Positions 47,437 through 58,720 of a DNA stretch of 64,000 nt are shown piece by piece. The notes under the pieces are model-generated. The model was given only the letters and a program-made list of their open reading frames with translations, did no database searches and was not told where the DNA came from. This DNA is from Symbiodinium microadriaticum (lineage: Eukaryota; Sar; Dinophyceae; Suessiales; Symbiodiniaceae). Every line of letters begins with the position of its first letter. The stretch's first letter is position 1. The translations under genes were made by a program, and so were the position numbers. The stretch is taken from the NCBI GenBank assembly GCA_001939145.1, contig LSRX01000061.1, forward strand, positions 1,240,952 through 1,304,951, given 5' to 3'.

Positions 47437-50095
47437 AACCATGCCGAACCTGCTGATATGGATGATGCTGATGATCGTGCTGACCTGCTGCTGGTGCTGG
47501 TTTTTGCCGGCACATGCTATCGATGCCGGCGGTGCTTCAGGTAATGGTACATACTGGGAAGATGCTTCCGGTGATGCTGTGCATGATTTTGATGCTTTTG
47601 ATGATGCCGCCGGTGAAAATGCTGATGATGCTGCCTGGATGGTACTGCTGGAGATGATGACAAAATTAGGACGGTCGGTGATGTTGATGCTGATGCTGCA
47701 GATGCTGCCGGTGATGGTGCCGGAGCATTTGCTAGCGCAAATGCACTGCTGCTGCTGCTGCTGCTGCCACCACTAAGTCAAGGCACCCAGTTTCCAAGAA
47801 CTGGACCATATAGCTGTTCAGCAAAAGCCTCAGAGTCACGGCTGAGAAATGCAGTTTCGGAGTGTGCATCCCCAAGTTCATTCAAAACGGTTTGCTTGAC
47901 GTGTTGGGTGGCTCGTGAAAACAAACCATCTCGGCGCCAGCCTGGTGGACTTCCCTGGCCCCCTGGTCCTACTAAAAAACTGAAGCCAGGACAAGCATGC
48001 CCAAGAGAGCGTCCGCCTACTTACTCAGTAAGGTAAATCAAACAAGCCCATGGATGGATGTGTCACACCTCAAGACAAGAAAACGGACCAGATTAAGCCA
48101 ATGAAGCTTGACCACACGGCCAGCCTGCCAGCGAAATTGCGTACATAGCTCGCTGCAGTCACAGTCACAATGCTTCCGGTGTTGCATCACGCTTTCGGTT
48201 TTCAGTTCTTTGGGTTTGGCCAGTGCGAGTTCAGTGATTAAGCTCAGTCAGGCAGTGCTCAACTGCGCGCTATGCGAATGGAATGGAAGTTAACAACAGC
48301 AGCGGTCTTGGCACTGGCATGCCTGCTCCTGGGCTGCACCAGGCTCCGTCAACTTCTTTCCATCCAGCCACTCCTGCAGAATCCCTACGGACATGCATAG
48401 TTTCAGTTTCAGCATGCTTGATGCTGACTTGAACTTGGCAAAACCAGTGACACACCAAGGCTTCGCATGTCGGACTCTCCTGGACCAATACCTCACCTCG
48501 GTCAAGCACTTCTATACCCCGCAAGAAGTCTGCTTGCATGTGCTACAATGCTACAACGGCTACAAATTTAAAAATCACTTTCGGCAACAAGGACACCTTG
48601 AGCCGAGCTACGGTTTGCGAAGACGATGTCCGGCACTGCCACAGCATCTTTGATGAGCTCGCAGTCCTGCGACATAGCTCTCTCCCAGGCGGGCAACAGT
48701 GGAGCGACGGCATGGGACAGTATTCGGATGCAAGGCAGAGTGCGGATTCATCCTCCACTGTCTTGGCAAAGCGGCGCTGGTTTTCCGCCTCGACCTTTCG
48801 GAGATGCACGGTGCTTACGGACATGAGGTACAGACCCCACCTATACGCCTCTCACCCAGGCACACACAGAGACTTGCGAGTGAGCACACCCCAAGAGAAT
48901 ACTCAGCCTCGTAGTCAAGCTCCTGAATGAAAGTGGGCGCAGTAAGGTCGATGAGCTCGACGAGCTGCTTGGACTGCCTGGCAGTGGACCTGAAAGGCAG
49001 GATAAGGCAGGGCAACGGTCCCTTCCGCCGCAGCCTACGTAGCTGTGGCTCTATTGCAGACGCGAATTTCCTCCCGTGATGGTGAATCGGATTAATTACG
49101 CATGGATTTGATTTCGGTCCGCTGAAAAGGATAAGTCTGGGCACCGATCTGTATCACGCCTCAACACACAATAACCCCCAGCTGTCATGCAGAAATTACG
49201 AGCAGAGCTCCTGAAAAGTCCGACAGCGTCGGTAAGCAGAGCGGCAGGAAGGGCCAGGGCAGCAGGGAACCGATCGAGCCGGCCGTGCGGATGACGTAGA
49301 GATCCTGAGCTCAAAAAAGTATATGTCCAAATGTACATCTTATGCGTGTAGATGCAAGGCGTATCTTACTGTCTACATGCTTTACATAAACAGTGAATGA
49401 CTGGTGTGCATGCATGTGTGCATGCATACATGCCTATGTCCACGTGTGACTTCAAGCAGGTATGCCTGCCTGCCTGGATAGATGTCTAGTAAGTGGATAC
49501 ATGTAACTTAGACGTGGATTTAGATGTAGGCCAAACTGGATTGGACCAGATTAGAACAGATTAGCTAGATAGATACATCGTCAAAAAATAGAAAGGAACC
49601 CCGGATTTCAAGGACTCCATCCACACCAGCGCAAGAGCTTCATGCCAGGCACCAGAGTGGACTGGTCCCGCACATCCGGGCGCTGCACTTTCACCGCCAC
49701 CGTCTTCCCGTAGAGCTCGGCCTTGTAGACCTTTCCGGCGTTTCAGGCTTCAGGGTTTAGGGACGAGGCAAAGAGGGGTCTAAGGGAGCAAGTCAACATC
49801 ACTCTGGGCCGTGTTGGTCGTCCAACGGGGGTCCCTTACACAATCAATCACAGCCTCAACCGGGCCCTGACGAATCTCTCTTTGCGCCGGTGGTCGTCCC
49901 AAAAGTGGCACTACCTTGAACCTCAAGTGGCAAACGATTCTTTGCACAAAGACTGCCTTGCGAAACGGAGGCAGTAAGCAAAAGCAGATGCCACCCNNNN
50001 NNNNNNNNNNNNNNNNNNNNNNNNNNNNNNNNNNNNNNNNNNNNNNNNNNNNNNNNNNNNNNNNNNNNNNNNNNNNNNNNNNNNNNCACTTATCT

Positions 50096-50138
<43 letters not shown>

Positions 50139-52841
50139 GGGGGGGGATGTATGTGCGTAGACATAGATGTATAAACAATTTTTCGCATTATGTATGTACG
50201 TATGTGTAGGCAGGTAGGCAGGTAGGCAGGTAGGCAGGTAGGCAGGTAGGCAGGCAGGCAGGTAGGTAGGTAGGCAGGCAGGCAAGTAGGTCGGTCGGTC
50301 CGTCGTGTGGCTACCCAGCCATTCACCCACCACCCACCCAGCCACCCACCCTTTGACCCAGGCACCCAGCCACCTACACCCCCCACCCACCGCTCGGTAG
50401 CTAGCAGGCAGCTAGGCAGCTAGGCAGCTAGGCAGCTAGGTAGCCAGGTAGCTAGGTAGCTAGGTAGCTAGGTAGCTAGGTAGCTAGGTAGCTAGGTAGC
50501 TAGGTAGCTAGGTAGCTAGGTAGCTAGGTAGCTAGGTAGCTAGGCATGCATGCAGCATGTCTGCATGCATCTTTGCCTGTAAGACTCTGCATGTGCGCGT
50601 GTATGTTTGTGTGGCTGTTTGTATGTAAGTATGTCTACATGCAGGCATATGCAAAGCAGATCTGCTAAGGGTCTGTGCTTCTCAAGGCGAAGCTCTTGAT
50701 GTTTGGAGTGTTGTTGCAGGACAGGTAAGGGTAAATGGAAGGACGGCTTCGGGAAGACACAGGATGTCACGGTAGCATCCTCATGCGGACACCCGCACTT
50801 CGTGACAAGTTTGCTCCAAAGCTCTCAAGCTTCAACTGACTGAGCTCTTCCTCCAAGCTACCCCGCACAAGAGATGAACCCCGTACCGGACCATCCACAC
50901 AAAACAGCAATGGTTGATGTTGATAGGTCCCATCATCATTCCGTCCGAGGCTCAAGTCGATGGCCGCCTTGCTGCCGTCCACGCGCCTTCGCAAGGTCTC
51001 CAGCGCGAGGTCACGGCCGAAGGGCCGAACCTGGCCGGCGCGGGCTCAGAGAGATTCGAACCTTATCAACGCCAAATTTGCCGTCTGCGAGCCTACTGCA
51101 GCGGTTCGGATGGGTTCTCGGCTTCGCAGTGTGTTTCGGGCATTGCTAGAATATTTACGGTGTGCTCGGATGGCCGATTTCGTTTTTTTTGAAAGACGCA
51201 ATAGCAAGCGTACAGCTCACAAGCAACCGTGCCAATACCCCCTGGAGATTCGCTGCGAATTTACAAGCACTGAGGTTGCCGTGGCAGCGACTGCGTACCA
51301 CTACCTTTCATTGGAACACACTGACAAAGCGACGGCAGATGCAGCGAGCCTGTGCTCCACAACACTTTGCAAGCAACAACCCCGCCTGCTCCAAAAGCTT
51401 CTCGTACTCCTTCAAGTACCTCAAACCATAAAGGCAAGAACGAACAAGTCTTGACACTCCGTGGAAAGCACTAGCTTCGCATGAGGTACCGCTACAAAGA
51501 AGACTACCCACGTCCACATGCACCTGGGGCATCCGCAAAACGCCAGGTCATCGGTCGCTCTCTCTCGCGAACTGCGGCCCGGTGACTCCTTGGGCAGAAT
51601 GTCCGGGCGCGACGCCCAAACCTGTGCGATCTTGATGAAGGTCACCCCGAGATCGGTGATCAACTCCCTGGCTTCGATCGCCCTTTGCGGCCGCATTTTA
51701 TCTTCCGCGCCGGTCCACTCGTCGGTCTTCAGGGCGAACAGGAACCCCCCGACCTTGATGCCAGCCTCTACGAAGCGGGTGAGGAGCTTGAACGGCCTCA
51801 GCTTATCAGGGGCTCAAACTCGGCGAAAACTACCCGGCTCTGCTTCTGCCCGCCTGCGCTGCCAGTAGGCAGTGATCCGGCCATAGTCGTACTCACGAGG
51901 CAGCTCCTGCCACCAGCTGCTCTAAAAACCTCCCGAGGTGAATGCACGGCATGATCCTCTTAACGGGTTATATAACGGTCGAGGCCCAAGACCCATCCCC
52001 TTCCCAATTCCGACGTCCTCCAACCAGGGCTGTGGGCCCCTGCGCAAAGCCAGGAGCCACACCACAAAAGCGCCCACGCCCGCTGGCATCATGGCCGGCT
52101 CCAGCACCTCAGGGGCCAGTGAAATCTCAGCCTTTGCCTCTCTCTGATCCTGATCCTCTCTGCCTAGGCCTAGAAGTCGTTTTCGGAGCATGAAATGACA
52201 CAATTCTTGCCGCTTCTGCTCCGCACCTGCGGATGCAGCAAGACCTTGGCGATGTCCGGAGGCAAGTGGGTGGCGGCTAGCTTGCTGAGGTCCGTTAGAT
52301 TGGGGCCCACAGCCGCCTCCACTTTCGAGGCCAACTGCTTTGCTGCCGCTGTCAGCTCCGGAGGAATTTCTGGAAACATCCCTTTGGGAAGCGACGGAAG
52401 CGTCACTTTGGGGAGTGCTTTCTCTGCCGAGTGCAACATCTCAAAAGCAGCACGACCGAGTTGTTGCAAGTCTTTTGCAATTGTGGGCCCTGCAATTGTT
52501 TCAATCTCTTTTTCGACTTCTTTTGGATCAGGGACATCTATCTCAACCTTGTAAACTTGACGGCTGACAACTGGCCGCTTCTGAGTGCGCTTTGTCCGTC
52601 TCACGGTCGCAGCACCACATACCGCAGCACACGCCAAAGCTGACCACTTGCGGTTGTTGGACGAGTCCCCTTCTTGGCTTCTGTGTTGGGCACTCATGCG
52701 TGGCGGTTCTCGAGGGGCCTGTGACGCCACATCCTTGATGCCAGGCTGAGATCTCAACACAACAAACGGCTGATCGGCGTCCATGCTTGGATGGTGTCCG
52801 GTCGGGAAAATGCTTGCACCACCAACCTGCACAGGAAACAC
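42333..52841 (-). CDS. ABC1K/ADCK (UbiB-family) atypical kinase, at least 22 exons
   Basis: UbiB-family ATPases act in plastid and mitochondrial quinone/lipid metabolism. Exons: 52841-52227, 52137-52015, 51906-51854, 51796-51589, 51409-51386, [missing], 49730-49672, 48989-48908, 48794-48753, 48666-48597, 48384-48323, about 47828-47787, 47177-47059, 46877-46848, 46591-46525, 46363-46315, 46009-45903, 45061-44973, 43711-43671, 43549-43482, 43346-43253, 42934-42531, 42456-42333. Lengths match phase at nearly every join. In order: transit-like N-terminus with hydrophobic WSALACAAVCGAATV; YDYGRITAYWQRR; LITDLGVTFIKIAQ and SRPDILPK; VAVKVQRPDV (Lys of the VAVK motif); LVELIDLTAPTFIQELDYE; ILQEWLDGKKL; ETGYLHGDPHPGNF; LGILDYG in place of DFG; GLMTEISGEKR; AKEYKSCLNDLSLGF; FRLPPYFTLILRAFGTLEG; ECFPYIARRLITDD; LFKS-type C-tail ending ERRANNALLVN. 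KxGQ reads KIAQ. The Ala-rich loop exon was not found; a 90-N gap lies in that intron. Confidence 0.93.
43795..43880. repeat. G-rich GGTTGGTGGG tract in an ABC1K intron
   Basis: Runs of GGTTGGTGGGTTGGTGGG and GGGTGGTGGGTGGGG on the plus strand could form a G-quadruplex. It is C-rich in the pre-mRNA strand. Confidence 0.6.
44174..44455 (+). CDS. Small ORF (93 codons) antisense within an ABC1K intron
   Basis: Starts MTTVDPNYDNLREHEAKQAM, continues LLKQMVAKNMRQLRAEQHKS, and ends basic (FPKNRRSRG). It lies between ABC1K exons 44973-45061 and 43671-43711 on the opposite strand. Its first 200 bases are richer in A than the surroundings, and the N-terminal half looks helical and charged. No homologue is recognised. 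It may be chance. Confidence 0.3.
   Translation: MTTVDPNYDNLREHEAKQAMLLKQMVAKNMRQLRAEQHKSSGATDNQIRNTSTQEAHQRHSPSASSPSFSSVWGGRGLRDFAREFPKNRRSRG
44618..44745. repeat. (GTAT)n / (ACGC)n microsatellite
   Basis: Tetranucleotide runs inside an ABC1K intron. Confidence 0.9.
47225..47480. repeat. Trinucleotide-rich GCT / CCT / CCA tract
   Basis: Imperfect GCTGCT, CTCCTG and CACCAC runs inside an ABC1K intron. They open a 182-codon plus-strand frame of Leu and Thr repeats judged non-coding. A second GCT run ends at 47770. Confidence 0.85.
49997..50086. other. Assembly gap, 90 N
   Basis: Run of N in the ABC1K intron between exons 51386 and 49730. The exon coding for the family's Ala-rich nucleotide loop is expected in this intron and may be lost in the gap or its flanks. 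Confidence 0.95.
50097..50542. repeat. (GT)n, (GGCA/GGTA)n and (GGTAGCTA)n arrays
   Basis: (GT)n at 50100-50135; AGGC/AGGT tetramers at 50205-50290; then an octanucleotide array of GGTAGCTA type at about 50395-50542 whose core TAGCTA is self-complementary. All lie just right of the N gap. Confidence 0.9.
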
Positions 52842-54640
52842 CTAACACAGTCACAGGACATGTCATGGATATTCTGATTCACAGATCCACCCGATCAACG
52901 ACCAGTGACACACCCGAGCCTCGTGGTGATGCTCCGGCACAACTTCTGCAACAAGCTGGAAAGCTCAGCTTGAACCAGCGTGTTGGCTGCAAGCAGGGCA
53001 AAACAAGCTGCTGGGCAAACGAATTGCAAGTTGCAGCACTAGCTTGCTACAGCACAAGCCATGCAACAAAACTAACCAAACACGTGTGCCACTTCTGGAA
53101 GGGGAAACTGCGAAACTGGTGCCTCGCTGGGGTGCGCCCTTCCTCCAAGTCGCACCAGAACCTGGGCAATTGCAAGCATTCATGTCACAAGCTGTCCACT
53201 GTGCAAGCCAGCGAATCTTTCCACACTCGCACACCCACCGATGAAGAAAGAGTACAGCTACAGCAAGATCCGCTTTTACACGACGGAAGACGTATGTCCC
53301 ACCAACCCTGAGGGGCTGGGAACACATGTGCGACGGATTTATTAGGGAATCTTTCTTTTACAGGCAAGGGGTGCTGAAATGCCGTGGGGATGTCAACGAC
53401 TCGGAGGCGGCGGGCTGTCAATTTGCTCAACATTCACATCGCTGAGGTCACATCAACGTTGGCAGCGCAGGGGAGGGGCGGTGACAGCAGCGATGCTGCA
53501 AAGCTGGCTGCCGTTGCAATGTGAGGAAGTGTGGAATGTGCCAATCCACGGGAAGCAACCACATGAACTGGATGCAAACTCGAGGCCGAGCACGCGGCGG
53601 CACCATAGGACACACAAGGCTTGCTCCATTGCGGAGGGGGGGGCTCCGACTGTGTTGTGCTGAACGCGGAAAGCGTGTCTTCGCGCACATTTTTGATGAC
53701 GCTCCACAATCTGGTGACACAAGCGAAAAACAAAGCACAAACATTAGCTTGAAGCGCGCTGCCACATTGGGTCGTATACTGGCTGCACTGAGAAGCTGGT
53801 CGAAGGTCACCGGCATCACCCGGCATGACCACAGGTACTCGGCGGTCCTGGCTGGACATCACCAGCTTCAGTGACGGGGCTGACGATGGATCACCAGCTG
53901 TGCGCCATGCCGTACAGGAAACCCCTTCACTACAAGTCCGACCATTGGACACCGGCACGTGCATGTTCATGTTGCCTGGTGTGTAGAAAAATATCTGCGC
54001 TACCCGTGCACTGTCCGATCGAGGACAAGGGGAAGCTCGATGCCGAGTCCAATGGCGAGCCCGGCGTCTGAAACATTGATTTGAAAGCAGGTTTGAGCAA
54101 TACGGTAGCGTTAACCTAGTAAATTCGATGTTTGCTTGCATCGTGGCGTCGACTGCCTATGCCTGTCATTTAAGCTTCGGTGAATTCGGACAACCCAGGC
54201 TGCCACTTCAAACCCAACTTCGCCACACAGCAGCCGTCTTGCCCTTGTTCTTTTTTTTGTTGTTTTCTTGCCCTCTGTTCAGCGTTCGACTGGGCCTGGG
54301 GCAAGGAAAGGCCAGGCCAGCTGTGTCCCTAATTTTGCTGGTCGGCATGCGACCGTTGTCACCCTCGAACACTTTTTTTTTTCCCACGCACCTTTTTGCG
54401 TCTGCCAAAAAGCCAAAAGGCACCGTCGTCAGCCGGCCAGAAGCGGCGCTCAAGCTGCGTTTACGCTCGGAACGGCAGCATGCTGGGCCCCGCAGCGTCA
54501 GCGAGGTCCAACACGAGCTCGAAGGCTGGAGCGTCTGCCGCTGCGCTTGATGGTACGGTTGAGCCAACCAATACTTTTCTCTTAGAGATGAGGCGGGGCC
54601 CGAAGGAACACACCATTTCGGCCACATTCAGGCAAAGACA
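52842..54640. other. Upstream region of ABC1K, no gene assigned
   Basis: Contains a 235-codon minus-strand frame (53434-54141) without recognisable motif, T-rich tracts at 54250 and 54370, and no spliced-leader-like sequence. The ABC1K promoter or 5' UTR presumably begins here, but no signal could be assigned. Confidence 0.35.
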
Positions 54641-54654
54641 TTTAGGCAACCCCC

Positions 54655-54741
54655 CACATACATACATACATACATACATACATACATACATGTTACATGC
54701 CTGCGTACGTACGTACATACATACGCACCTACATACAAAAN
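54655..54741. repeat. (CATA)n microsatellite ending at a single N
   Basis: CATACATA and ACGT variants; the undetermined base at 54741 marks a join. Confidence 0.9.
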
Positions 54742-54744
54742 CGC

Positions 54745-55700
54745 AGCCTGCGGAGGCGAACGAAGTCGCGCACGAGAGCCAGGGCTCCCGTGCCCCAGCG
54801 GCCTCCCACTTCCGAGCCGAGCACGACGAGGCGCTGGGGACCGTTGCAGAGTAGCTCCGGGTACGTCGCCTCTTTGCGGCGCGTAGCGGTGGCCAATGCA
54901 GCCCCGTCTGTATCCGCTGAACGCCCTTGCGGTTGTCCATTGTTCCCTTTCTCACCGCCGTACCTACGAAACTCTCCCAACGGCACCTATCTGGGCCCCG
55001 CTATGCGCAGCTCGAGGGCCTGTCTCGCGGCCGCAGCGCGCCACGGCACAGCGCCGAGCTTGCCGCAGTTCCGGGTACGCGAAGTTTGTGGTCGACTGCC
55101 TGGTTTAGGGCGAGGCCGGGTTGTTGGTCAGCCCGTGGTCGGGGTGGTTGGTCGTCCCGGCAGACTGGGCTCAAGATTGCGGCATCCACCTCGATTTTCA
55201 GAACTTCTCCCGATTGGGGAGGCCATTGGGGACCACCTCTATGCGGCGTTTGTCGCTCGCAGGCATGTCAATAAGCATGTGCGGGACATCCCGCTTCCTT
55301 GCGTGCTGCCAGTCACCCGAGGGCGCCAACTCTGCCGGCCAGCATTTCATCAGCGCGTTGCCCGAGTGATGGTGGCCGTACAACTCCAAGCATCCTCCGC
55401 ACGGGCCGTGAGGACGCAGCCCGCCGCATCGCCAGCCTGTGACAGCAGCAGCACCCGAGTCGTAGATGTCGTCGAAGAGCGCCAGAGCGCGCGCTTGTCA
55501 AGTGCTTTCGATGCCGTGCACTGCCAGCCCGGTCGTCTGCCCGGGACAAGTCTCGCCCAAGATGGCACTGAGAAGGCGGTTGCGCGCAATGACGCAAGTG
55601 AATCGCTCAGCAGATCCAAGCCCCAAGCTTCCCATGCTCAGCGGAAGTCGGTCGTTGCGGCAGGTGGTGTCTGGCAGCGGCATGTCGCCATCACCCGCCC
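54745..55700 (-). mobile_element. LINE-type retroelement, 3' coding remnant
   Basis: The minus strand keeps a recognisable order of motifs from a dinoflagellate reverse-transcriptase element, in broken frames: LPLSMGSLGLGSAERF near 55680, LELYGHHHSGNAL and RRIEVVPNGLP (55200-55390), DAAILSPVCRDDQPPRPRAD (about 55180), then GAALATATRRKEATYPELL and RLVVLGSEVGGRWG (54745-54905). Stops and frame changes separate the blocks, so the copy is dead. The reverse-transcriptase catalytic region itself is not seen. Confidence 0.6.
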
Positions 55701-55839
55701 GCCAGCAATGTTGCCAGGCAGCGCCTTGTTCAACTGGTAAAACCTGTCCTGCGGTCGCCCACAACCAGCGACACAACTCTGCAGATCCGTCTGCGCACGA
55801 TCTTTGTTGTTGTTCCCTTCGTTTCATGGCATGAATCAA

Positions 55840-57170
55840 CGGTTAACGCCTGATCCCTACGCACGGCCCTCGGGTCAGAAGTCTGGATTTTTTTCAGCAC
55901 ACCTTTCTGCGACTGCCTGCAAGCTTCGCCCGCATGGCTGCTGCCCCAATAAGCTGACGACAGGCTAACCACCTACAGCATCCCCCTTTCAATAAACAGG
56001 GGCAGGTTGGCAAAGTCATTTTATGGACTTATATGTCTATGAAATGGCCCGGGCTCGCGGGCGACCTTTCCCGATGCAGGCATGGGATTGAAATGGCCCG
56101 GGCTACATAGGCTGGACATCCCTCTGGATGCCAGCGGACGCCCAAGCAGCCCTAAAAATGGCCTGGGTGACCTTCGCCGCGCAACTCGAGAGATGACTAT
56201 GGAATGGCCTGGGTAACCTCCGGTCTGGGATTGTCGCAGAGTCAGCGTCGCCCGTCACGCCGGTGTGTGCACACACCGGTTTCGGGATACAGGGTTCAGG
56301 TATGTTTCGGTCGCGACGGCGATTAAGCGAACTCGCGAAATCATAAATATTTTGGGAACACCGGAAGATTTTGCGGGCCGCGAAAAAATCAGGGGAATGT
56401 TGGAACAACTGGAAGATTTCGCAGGCCTGCTGCAGTAACGTTGCCACGGATTTTAGACGATTATAGTTAGATGTCCCTCAAAGTCTAGATAGCACGAACG
56501 CTGGCAGCAGCAGCCGAGCGGTAGAGTGTGTCGGATAGTGTACGTGTTTGGTGGCTAGGTGCCGACGTCGTTGCCGGAGTCTCAACTGGTACCAGCACTT
56601 GGGCAGAGAAACGAGTCGTGCATTAAACTGGGACTGATAGACAAGGAGACCTAGCACACGGGTGTTCGAATTCCTGTGGTAAGCTTCGGGTAAGCTTCGC
56701 GGTGTCTATGGTGAGGCAGGCCGAGCACGAGCTGAAGATCTTGCGAGACCGTGCCCCGGAGCATGCCAATGTCCAGCGCTCCCGGCTGACAAAATGGATT
56801 CGTGACACAGAAGCAGTTCGAGAGGCCAACAGGATGGCCTTCCCCACTGAGCTGCAGAGCCGTGTCTTTTATCCTGCCGGGGGCCGGCGCTGGGTGTCAC
56901 ACAGAGTGCTGTGCCGAAAATTCTGAGGGGCCGAATCGTTCATTTTTCGTAGAAAAACGTAGTTAAACGGACTTCGGTTAGAAGCAATGGCATGCATGCG
57001 ACGGAACTTCGCCCTATAAAATGAGCCGGGCTATTCGCAATCTTCTGGCATGATGTTCCAAAGCTAATTAGGTTCCTATAAAATGGCCCGGGCTATATCG
57101 GCAGGCCGATCCCCCACTATGAAATGACCAAAGCCATTTCATAGAGGGGCTAGCCTAGCCATTTCAAAGG
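55840..57170. repeat. Cluster of a short dispersed GC-core motif
   Basis: AAATGGCCCGGGCT-type words occur near 56040, 56090, 56155, 56202, 57017 and 57079, mostly preceded by CTATA or CTATG. Near 57117-57144 CTATGAAATG and CATTTCATAG form a 10-bp hairpin. A plus-strand stretch at 56708-56890 (AEHELKILRDRAPEHANVQR) is a weak coding remnant. Confidence 0.6.
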
Positions 57171-57179
57171 GGGATCCTA

Positions 57180-57335
57180 CAATTACCTGCGCCGACCTCC
57201 GAGCCCAACACGACAAGGTTCTGGGTGAGGCGAGTGCTTGCTACGCTCTGCGACGCAGAGCGCGGCACCGTCATTGCCAGCGGCCCGTCTGTGGTTGCCC
57301 TGCCCGGTGAGGAGGAGGGAGTTTAGGGTTGCGAC
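57180..57335 (-). mobile_element. LINE fragment, minus orientation
   Basis: Minus strand reads DGAALCVAERSK then LTQNLVVLGSEVGA, matching in order the GAALATATRRK and RLVVLGSEVGG blocks of the copy at 54.8 kb. Frame is broken between them. Confidence 0.5.
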
Positions 57336-57849
57336 GCAGCACAACGGCGCTGCTCCGCACGCGGACAAGGTTTTTGTTTTCTCGTTGTCGGCCGGCTGGC
57401 CGGTTATCTCGGCTCTAGGGCCTAGAGAACCGCTACGGGATCGGAAGGCCTGAAAGCTCAGAACCAGTAACAGATGTTACAAAACAGATCAGGTTTAATG
57501 ATGCCGAAAGTCGGAAAACCATGTTCCCTAAATGAAATCCTGTCCGGCGGTTTGAGCGCCACCTTGCGTTTCACACCCGCCTCTCCTTGAACTTGTTTAA
57601 GACAGCCATCTGGAATGGAGCTGGCGTCGCCTCCCCGATGGCCTGCATCCCCCTTTAGCCACCTTGCGCATTTGGTTCGGAGACCCGTCGCTCGCCCCTG
57701 CCCAGCGTGGACTCGTTTTGCTTGGAGCGCCGTTCGGCACACCACTCGGCACACGCGAGTTCGTGCACGCACCGCTACAGCATACTCGGGAGCGGCAGGG
57801 CACTCTCCTCAACTAGCTGCCGAAGCTGCACGACACACAATGGTTACTA

Positions 57850-58120
57850 CTATCTCGCTGCACTCCTGTTCGCCGACGCCGCTGAGACAGTACCTGTGCA
57901 AGTCGCCGTTCGTGTGCAGGGCCACGGCGGCCTGGGCCTCCGCAGTGCAGTCCGTCATGCACCAGCGGTTTTTTGGGCTTCCTGGGCCGATAAATTCTGC
58001 CAGCGAGCTTTGTTGCGAGAACTGGGTGCCTCCGCCGCCGCATTGCTTGACTCACGGGCAGAACCGTTCGCACGTTTTCCTATCGGTTGCCGCGCGCGTT
58101 TAGCGCACTCGTTCGGGTGG
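57850..58120 (+). mobile_element. LINE fragment, plus orientation
   Basis: Plus frame reads GGLGLRSAVRHAPAVFWASW then ADKFCQRALLRELGASAAAL, the conserved block that follows the reverse-transcriptase domain in dinoflagellate LINEs. The long overlapping minus-strand frame is a shadow. Confidence 0.6.
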
Positions 58121-58599
58121 TGGCTCTGCGTGGGAAGTGTATGGAGCCCGGCATTACGGGCTATATGCCCGGACAGGCCTCACTAGCAGACGCGGGAAGG
58201 TGAGGTACGGCGAGCGTGGTGCCGTGGCGAGTTCAATTCTTCCCCGGAAACGACTAGTCGGCAGCGCTGTGCATGTCGGAATTGCGGATCTGTTCTTTGC
58301 GCTCTTTCCATTGTGCTAGTGCGGCAGCGCCTTTGCAGATTGTTTGCGTGGAATGCTTTGCGCCTGCATCCGTGTGGATCTGGCACTGGCCCGTCTATGT
58401 CTGGAGTTGTTTTAAGCTCCTTCGGCAGGGCTTGTTTGTTGATTTCGTCTGTTGGCGATGCACATTGCGTGTTGTAGCAGCATGCTGCCACGTGTTTGGC
58501 TTGCGCCATCCCGATCTGCAGCGAAGCAGGCGCCCGAGTTGCTTTGCGGTCGCCCAGCGCGAACCCAACCTGCACATGATTGGATGTGCCTGCGGCAGA

Positions 58600-58720
58600 C
58601 GAAGTGGCGAGCAAGATGGCCAAGCATGGCCGAGCCGACCAACAGCCGGGCCTCGCGGTAGACCAGGCAATCGACCGCAAGCATCGTGTATCGCTGCCGA
58701 CTGAAAGTTTTCGGCGGCGT
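58600..58720 (+). mobile_element. LINE fragment, plus orientation
   Basis: DQQPGLAVDQAIDRKHRV on plus matches DQQPGLALNQAVDHKLRV on minus at about 55130-55070, showing an inverted copy of the same element. Confidence 0.55.

Noticed and set aside
47228-47776. 182-codon plus-strand ORF rich in Leu and Thr
   Set aside because: Made of GCT/CCT/CCA repeats inside an ABC1K intron.
53434-54141. 235-codon minus-strand ORF
   Set aside because: No motif, no splice context and biased composition; probably chance in GC-rich DNA.
52842-54640. Dinoflagellate spliced-leader relic upstream of ABC1K
   Set aside because: No match to the leader core ending CCATTTTGGCTCAAG was seen here or elsewhere in the window on reading.
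54697-55740. 347-codon plus-strand ORF across an N
   Set aside because: The recognisable retroelement words are on the minus strand of the same interval.
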